From assembly GCF_038502225.1 (NCBI RefSeq), contig NC_091298.1:28515548-28579547 (forward strand): a stretch of DNA of 64,000 nt, written 5' to 3'. The notes under the pieces are model-generated. The model searched no databases. It worked only from the letters and a program-made list of their open reading frames with translations, and was not told the DNA's origin. The DNA is from Cherax quadricarinatus. Taxonomy: Eukaryota; Arthropoda; Malacostraca; Decapoda; Parastacidae. Both the position numbers and the translations under genes were made by a program. Positions 55,130 to 64,000 of this stretch are shown in pieces (the stretch's first letter is position 1; each line of letters begins with the position of its first letter).

Positions 55130-56450
55130 TGACAAAACCTACTATATTATGTTTGGTAGCAGAGCAGGAGATGCACAAATTAACATTAAGATTGACAACA
55201 CTCTAATTACCAGAAATAATGGGGGAAAATTCCTAGGCTTATACCTTGACAACAACCTGAATTTCAGCACCCATATCCAGCATATAGCCAAAAAAGTATC
55301 CAAAACGGTTGGGATCCTCTCCAAGATACGATACTACGTGCCGCAAAATGCCCTTCTCACACTATACCACTCACTTATTTATCCATACCTCACCTATGCT
55401 ATTTGTGCTTGGGGATCAACTGCAGCAACATACTTAAAGCCAATAATAACCCAACAAAAAGCTGCAGTAAGAATAATCACTAAATCCCATCCCTGGCAAC
55501 ACCCCCCCCCCACTCTTCATAGATCTAAACTTGCTCCCAGTTCAGTACATCCACACTTACTACTGTGCAATCTATATCTACAGGGCCTTAAACTCTAATA
55601 TCAACCTTGACCTAAAACGCTTTCTTGATAGTTGTGACAGAACCCACAGGCATAACACCAGACACAAACATCTCTGGAAATATAAACACAAATGCAGTAT
55701 AATGTGATCCTTTATTGACTACGTTTCGCCCACACAGTGGGCTTTTTCAAGTCACAAACAGAACTCAGTTCTGTTTGTGACTTGAAAAAGCCCACTGTGT
55801 GGGCGAAACGTAGTCAATAAAGGATCACATTATACTGCATTTGTGTTTATATTTCCATTGTGTCGGTATTTTATACCATTTATTTCCACAAACATCTCTA
55901 CGACATTCCTCGTGTCCGACTAAACCTTTACAAAAATTCAATGTATGTCAAAGGCCCTAAAATCTGGAATACCCTACCTGAGAACTCTAGAACTGCAGAC
56001 ACATTCATCACCTTCAAAACTACCATTAGAAAACATCTTATCTCCCTGATACACCCCGTCAACTAACTACACGAATACCACCTGGTGGTTCACACTTACA
56101 CTCACTCACTCATTTGACCATAAACAGAAATATTAATCTCAGTCTTAAAATAATGAATCCTGTGATACTCCAATACTGAAACTATGTACTGTGCCAAATC
56201 AAAAGCATTCACATTGCTAAACTCACAAACTAGTATTTAGTCACTTAGCCATAATACCAACTTACCTCATAATTTGTAATATTTTACAATTAAGAATAAA
56301 ACTAAGTATGCCCGAAATGCCTAGCCATGCTAAGCGTTCTAGTGGTACACTCTGTAATCACAATTTTACTACATGTAAACCAAACAATAACCAAATTTCT
56401 GTAAACTCAGCATTGTAATCCTTATAGAGAATAAACTTTGAATTTGAATT
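55130..56450 (+). pseudogene. LINE RT C-terminal region carrying a PLE insertion
   Basis: The plus strand encodes YYIMFGSRAGDAQINIKIDN, GKFLGLYLDNNLNFSTHIQ, LYHSLIYPYLTYAICAWG and QQKAAVRIITKSHP, the thumb and C-terminal region of a Jockey-superfamily LINE. The frame shifts near 55500 at a nine-C run. It is split at 55675 by a 211-bp insertion and resumes as HLYDIPRVRLNLYKNSMYV and KIWNTLPENSRTA. The 3' end is AATAAACTTTGAATTTGAAT. Confidence 0.88.
55676..55886. mobile_element. 211-bp palindromic PLE-derived insertion with 13-bp target duplication
   Basis: CACAAACATCTCT occurs at 55663-55675 and again at 55887-55899, and removing one copy plus the insert restores the LINE frame. Inside, 55676-55765 and 55767-55856 are perfect 90-bp inverted repeats around a single base. 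A 30-bp end with TGTCGGTATTTTATACCAT follows. Each arm holds a hammerhead-like motif (TTGAAAA at 55782-55788, and its mirror at 55744-55750). The end matches that of the PLE at 13915, which is the probable source family. Confidence 0.92.
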
Positions 56451-56454
56451 GGGG

Positions 56455-56602
56455 TCCTTCAATCTTGATACCCAGGATGTGACTCACACCAGTCGGCTAA
56501 CAACCAGGTACCTACTTACTGCTAGGTGAACAGGGACAGCAGGTGTAAGGAAGCATGCTCAACATTTAATCCCGTGTCGGGGATCGAACCATGGTATAAT
56601 CA
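56455..56602 (-). mobile_element. tRNA-derived SINE, second copy
   Basis: It matches the SINE at 6825-7107: CACACCAGTCGGCTAAC, CCAGGTACCTA and GAACAGGGACAGCAGGTGT. The B box is seen in reverse as GGGGATCGAACC. The 5' head beyond the B box is lost. Confidence 0.8.
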
Positions 56603-56730
56603 AGTAAATGGTATATAATACCGAAAAACAAATGAGTAAGATGTTTGTGCAGCAGTTTGGTATCTATATTGTCGAAACGTTTCGCTTACACAATAATCTT
56701 CTTCAGTTGAAGACAGAGGAGACAACAGAA
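56603..56730 (-). mobile_element. PLE terminal-repeat junction with hammerhead-like motif
   Basis: Minus strand: core CTGAAGA (plus TCTTCAG at 56700-56706), a weakened stem II, GAAACGTTTC (56674-56683), then about 50 bp and CGGTATTATATACCATT (56608-56628), the start of a following repeat unit. The order, motif then unit start, matches 55782-55886. Confidence 0.65.
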
Positions 56731-56784
56731 ACAGAGATGTATGCTCTATAAGCATAAACTATCTATGTATATACTAACCAGACA

Positions 56785-56865
56785 TACACTGCCCAGACAT
56801 ACACTGCCCAGACATACACTGTCCAGGCATACTGTCCAGGAATACACTGTCAAAGCATACACTGT
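56785..56865. repeat. 15-bp tandem repeat, short
   Basis: Four to five units containing CAGACATACACTGCC, diverging to the right. Confidence 0.85.
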
Positions 56866-56914
56866 GCTCCCCAGATAACTAACCTCCAGCATCACTCGTG
56901 TATGTTGTATACAT

Positions 56915-58740
<1,826 letters not shown>

Positions 58741-58927
58741 ATTCACTTACGTTAATTAATTAAAGGAACTAATATAAAAATAGTTAACTATGCAGATTTG
58801 TTAACTAAGATAATGATAATGGTTCACACACAGATGTACCACGTGAACACTAGCCACAAGACCCAGGAAGCATTATTTACGCTAACTTAAGAACTTATAT
58901 AAGAGTCTACAGCTGTATCTTGAATTA
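58741..58927. other. Unique spacer
   Basis: Nothing is recognised between the LINE and the final array. Confidence 0.4.
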
Positions 58928-61900
58928 CACTGGATGTGTTGATACATACAGTGGTTGTGTTGATACATACAGTGGTTGTGTTGATACATACAGTGGTTGT
59001 GTTGATACATACAGTTGTTGTGTTGATACATACAGTGGTTGTGTTGACACATACAGTGGTTGTGTTGATACATACAGTGGTTGTGTTGATACATACAGTT
59101 GTTGTGTTGATACATACAGTGGTTGTGTTGATACATACAGTGGTTGTGTTGATACATACAGTGGTTGTGTTGATACATACAGTGGTTGTGTTGATACATA
59201 CAGTGGTTGTGTTGATACATACAGTGGTTGTGTTGACACATACAGTGGTTGTGTTGATACATACAGTTGTTGTGTTGATACATACAGTGGTTGTGTTGAT
59301 ACATACAGTGGTTGTGTTGATACATACAGTGGTTGTGTTGATACATACAGTTGTTGTGTTGATACATACAGTGGTTGTGTTGATACATACAGTGGTTGTG
59401 TTGATACATACAGTGGTTGTGTTGATACATACAGTGGTTGTGTTGATACATACAGTGGTTGTGTTGAGACATATAATGGTTGTGTTGATACATACAGTGG
59501 TTGTGTTGATACATACAGTGGTTGTGTTGATACATACAGTGGTTGTGTTGATACATACAGTGGTTGTGTTGATACATACAGTGGTTGTGTTGATACATAT
59601 AGTGGTTGTGTTGATACATACAGTGGTTGTGTTGAGACATACAGTGGTTGTGTTGATACATACAATGGTTGTGTTGATACAAACAGTGGTTGTGTTGATA
59701 CATACAGTTGTTGTGTTGATACATACAGTGGTTGTGTTGATACATACAGTGGTTGTGTTGATACATACAGTGGTTGTGTTGATACATACAGTGGTTGTGT
59801 TGATACATACAGTGGTCGTGTTGATACATACAGTGGTTGTGTTGATACATACAGTGGTTGTGTTGAGACATACAGTGGTTGTGTTGATACATACAATGGT
59901 TGTGTTGATACAAACAGTGGTTGTGTTGATACATACAGTTGTTGTGTTGATACATACAGTGGTTGTGTTGATACATACAGTGGTTGTGTTGATACATACA
60001 GTGGTTGTTTTAATACATGCAGTTGTTGTGTTGATACATGCAGTTGTTGTCTTGATACATACAGTGGTTGTGTTGATACATACAGTGGTTGTGTTGATAC
60101 ATACAGTGGTTGTGTTGATACATACAGTGGTTGTGTTGATACATGCAGTAGTTGTGTTGATACATACAGTGGTTGTGTTGATACATACAGTGGTTGTGTT
60201 GACACATACAGTGGTTGTGTTGATACATACAGTGGTTGTGTTGATACATGCAGTTATTGTGTTGATACATACAGTGGTTGTGTTGATACATACAGGGGTT
60301 GTGTTGATACATACAGAGGTTGTGTTGATACATACAGTGGTTGTGTTGATACATGCAGTTGTTGAGTTGATACATGCAGTTGTTGTATTGATACATACAG
60401 TGGTTGTGGTGATACATACAGTGGTTGTGTTGATTCATACGGTGGTTGTGTTGATACATACAGTGGTTGTGTTGATACATACAGTGATTGTGTTGATACA
60501 TGCAGTTGTTGTGTTGATACATACAGTGGTTGTGCTGATACATACAATGGTTGTGTTCATACATACAGTGGTTGTGTTGATACATACAGTGGTTGTGTTG
60601 ATATATACAGCGGTTCTGTTGATACATACAGTGGTTGTGTTGATACATACAATGGTTGTGTTGATACATGCAGAGGTTGTGTTGATACATACAGTGGTTG
60701 TGTTGATACATAGAGTGGTTGTGTTGATACATACAGTGGTTGTGTTGATACATACAGTGGTTGTGTTGATACATACAGTTGTTGTGTTGATACATACAGT
60801 TGTTGTGTTGATACATACAGTGGTTGTGTTGATACATGCAGTGGTTGTGTTGATACATGCAGTTGTTGTGTTGATACATACAGTGGTTGTGTTGATACAT
60901 ACAGTGGTTGTGTTGATACATACAGTGGTTGTGTTGATACATACAGTGGTTGTGTTGATACATACAGTTGTTGTGTTGATACATACAGTGGTTGTGTTGA
61001 TACATACAGTGGTTGTGTTGATACATGCAGTTGTTGTGTTGATACATACAGTGGTTGTGTTGATACATACAGTGGTTGTGTTGATACATACAGTGGTTGT
61101 GTTGATACATGCAGTTATTGTGTTGATACATACAGTTGTTGTGTTGATACATACAGTGGTTGTGTTGATACATACAGTGGTTGTGTTGATACATACAGTG
61201 GTTGTGTTGATACATACAGTGGTTGTGTTGATACATACAGTGGTTGTGTTGATACATACAGTTGTTGTGTTGATACATACAGTGGTTGTGTTGATACATA
61301 AAGTGGTTGTGTTGATACATACAGTTGTTGTGTTGATACATACAGTGGTTGTGTTGATACATACAGTTGTTGTGTTGATACATACAGTGGTTGTGTTGAT
61401 ACATACAGTGGTTGTGTTGATACATACAGTTGTTGTGTTGATACATACAGTGGTTGTGTTGATACATACAGTGGTTGTGTTGATACATGCAGTGGTTGTG
61501 TTGATACATACAGTTGTTGTGTTGATACATACAGTGGTTGTGTTGATACATACAGTGGTTGTGTTGATACATACAGTGGTTGTGTTGATACATACAGTGG
61601 TTGTGTTGATACATACAGTTGTTGTGTTGATACATACAGTGGTTGTGTTGATACATACAGTGGTTGTGTTGATACATGCAGTTGTTGTGTTGATACATAC
61701 AGTGGTTGTGTTGATACATACAGTGGTTGTGTTGATACATACAGTGGTTGTGTTGATACATGCAGTTATTGTGTTGATACATACAGTTGTTGTGTTGATA
61801 CATACAGTGGTTGTGTTGATACATACAGTTGTTGTGTTGATACATACAGTGGTTGTGTTGATACATACAGTGGTTGTGTTGATACATACAGTGGTTGTGT

Positions 61901-64000
61901 TGATACATGCAGTTATTGTGTTGATACATACAGTTGTTGTGTTGATACATACAGTGGTTGTGTTGATACATACAGTGGTTGTGTTGATACATACAGTGGT
62001 TGTGTTGATACATACAGTGGTTGTGTTGATACATACAGTGGTTGTGTTGATACATACAGTGGTTGTGTTGATACATACAGTGGTTGTGTTGATACATACA
62101 GTGGTTGTGTTGATACATGCAGTTATTGTGTTGATACATACAGTGGTTGTGTTGATACATACAGTGGTTGTGTTGATACATACAGTGGTTGTGTTGATAC
62201 ATGCAGTTATTGTGTTGATACATACAGTGGTTGTGTTGATACATGCAGTGGTTGTGTTGATACATACAGTGGTTGTGTTGATACATACAGTGGTTGTGTT
62301 GATACATACAGTGGTTGTGTTGATACATGCAGTTATTGTGTTGATACATACAGTGGTTGTGTTGATACATACAGTGGTTGTGTTGATACATACAGTGGTT
62401 GTGTTGATACATGCAATTATTGTGTTGATACATACAGTGGTTGTGTTGATACATACAGTGGTTGTGTTGATACATACAGTGGTTGTGTTGATACATGCAG
62501 TTATTGTGTTGATACATACAGTGGTTGTGTTGATACATACAGTGGTTGTGTTGATACATGCAGTTATTGTGTTGATACATACAGTGGTTGTGTTGATACA
62601 TACAGTGGTTGTGTTGATACATACAGTGGTTGTGTTGATACATGCAGTTATTGTGTTGATACATACAGTGGTTGTGTTGATACATACAGTGGTTGTGTTG
62701 ATACATACAGTGGTTGTGTTGATACATGCAGTTATTGTGTTGATACATACAGTGGTTGTGTTGATACATACAGTGTGTTGTGTTGATACATACAGTGGTT
62801 GTGTTGATACATACAGTGGTTGTGTTGATACATACAGTGATTGTGTTGATACATGCAGTTATTGTGTTGATACATACAGTGGTTGTGTTGATACATACAG
62901 TGGTTGTGTTGATACATACAGTGGTTGTGTTGATACATGCAGTTATTGTGTTGATACATACAGTGGTTGTGTTGATACATACAGTGGTTGTGTTGATACA
63001 TGCAGTGGTTGTGTTGATACATACAGTGGTTGTGTTGATACATACAGTGGTTGTGTTGATACATACAGTGGTTGTGTTGATACATACAGTTGTTGTGTTG
63101 ATACATACAGTGGTTGTGTTGATACATACAGTGGTTGTGTTGATACATACAGTGGTTGTGTTGATACATGCGGTTATTGTGTTGATACATACAGTTGTTG
63201 TGTTGATACATACAGTGGTTGTGTTGATACATACAGTGGTTGTGTTGATACATACAGTGGTTGTGTTGATACATACAGTGGTTGTGTTGATTCATACAGT
63301 GGTTGTTTTGATACATACAGTTGTTGTGTTGATACATACAGTGGTTGTGTTGATACATACAGTGGTTGTGTTGATACATACAGTGGTTGTGTTGATACAT
63401 ACAGTGGTTGTGTTGATACATACAGTGGTTGTGTTGATACATACAGTGGTTGTGTTGATACATACAGTGGTTGTGTTGATACATACAGTGGTTGTGTTGA
63501 TACATACAGTGGTTGTGTTGATACATGCAGTTATTGTGTTGATACATACAGTGGTTGTGTTGATACATACAATGGTTGTGTTGATACATACAGTGGTTGT
63601 GTTGATAGATGCAGTTATTGTGTTGATACATACAGTGGTTGTGTTGATACATGCAGTGGTTGTGTTGATACATACAGTGGTTGTGTTGATACATGCAGTT
63701 ATTGTGTTGATACATACAGTGGTTGTGTTGATACATACAGTGGTTGTGTTGATACATACAGTGGTTGTGTTGATACATACAGTGGTTGTGTTGATACATA
63801 CAGTGGTTGTGTTGATACATGCAGTTATTGTGTTGATACATACAGTGGTTGTGTTGATACATACAGTGGTTGTGTTGATACATACAGTGGTTGTGTTGAT
63901 ACATGCAGTTATTGTGTTGATACATACAGTGGTTGTGTTGATACATACAGTGGTTGTGTTGATACATACAGTGGTTGTGTTGATACATGCAGTTATTGTG
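58928..64000. repeat. 21-bp minisatellite, at least 5 kb, runs off the window
   Basis: More than 240 units of 21 bp: TGTTGATACATACAGTGGTT plus one base. Common variants are CAGTTGTTG and TGCAGTTATTG. The period is seven codons, so both strands stay open (CVDTYSG on plus, MYQHNHC and VSTQPLY on minus) for up to 919 codons. Beyond about 61080 the TGCAGTTATTG variant recurs mostly every 84 bp, a four-unit higher-order repeat. The right end is outside the window. Confidence 0.98.

Noticed and set aside
58882..63988. Very long open frames (up to 919 codons) of MYQHNHC, CVDTYSG or VSTQPLY repeats, resembling His/Cys metal-binding proteins
   Set aside because: A 21-bp period gives a fixed heptapeptide in every stop-free frame on both strands. 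There is no signal peptide, promoter or non-repeat domain.

Overview
The window is eukaryotic nuclear DNA made of retrotransposons and tandem repeats. I find no host protein-coding gene, no rRNA and no true tRNA gene. The mix points to a large, repeat-rich crustacean genome, most likely a decapod such as a crayfish or lobster: Penelope-like elements (PLEs) with hammerhead-like ends, CR1-, RTE- and restriction-nuclease-type LINEs, tRNA-headed SINEs, and long (TA)n, (CA)n and (GA)n tracts. That assignment is inference from repeat style, not from a marker gene.

Layout. 0-5.4 kb: minisatellites of 31, 27, 48 and 23 bp. 5.6-8.9 kb: a decayed LINE, a SINE inside a 21-bp array, and a PLE endonuclease relic. 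8.9-12.1 kb: a G-rich then a C-rich array. 12.1-14.6 kb: a PLE with an inverted 5' part, followed by a 295-bp-arm palindrome of PLE terminal repeats. 14.8-18.9 kb: the best preserved element, a CR1-type LINE on the minus strand with both ORFs open and a 22-bp repeat array in front of ORF1. 18.9-24.9 kb: LINE pieces and a Ty3/gypsy-type element whose integrase precedes reverse transcriptase. 25.9-27.4 kb: a LINE ORF1 with zinc knuckles. 28-32.2 kb: a PLE palindrome, three serial LINE 3' ends each starting at a (CA)n tract, and a SINE. 32.2-37.8 kb: 17-, 19- and 47-bp arrays and microsatellites. 37.8-43.4 kb: a short PLE with 181-bp inverted ends, a restriction-nuclease-type LINE and an RTE LINE, each at (TA)n. 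46.8-52.3 kb: a 4-kb array of 60-bp units and a 1.5-kb array of 22-bp units. 53-58.7 kb: more LINE, SINE and PLE pieces, including a 211-bp palindromic insertion with a 13-bp target duplication. 58.9-64 kb: a 21-bp array running off the end. Adding my coordinates, tandem arrays cover about one third of the window.

The most interesting system is the set of PLE ends. At least ten sites share one architecture: a seven-base core, one extra base, a short stem, GAAA, and a short self-complementary stretch, with flanks that pair. Two copies carry the exact hammerhead core CTGATGA. Several others carry TTGAAAA or TTGATAA, which changes positions 3 and 8 together as expected if C3-G8 is replaced by U3-A8. 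These ends repeatedly occur head to head, forming palindromes, and one such palindrome is a complete small insertion with target-site duplication.

Some elements probably work together. The RTE LINE shares its 3' tail with a tRNA-headed SINE and probably mobilises it. PLE proteins probably move the short palindromic PLE derivatives. Everything else looks like sequence decaying or expanding by slippage.
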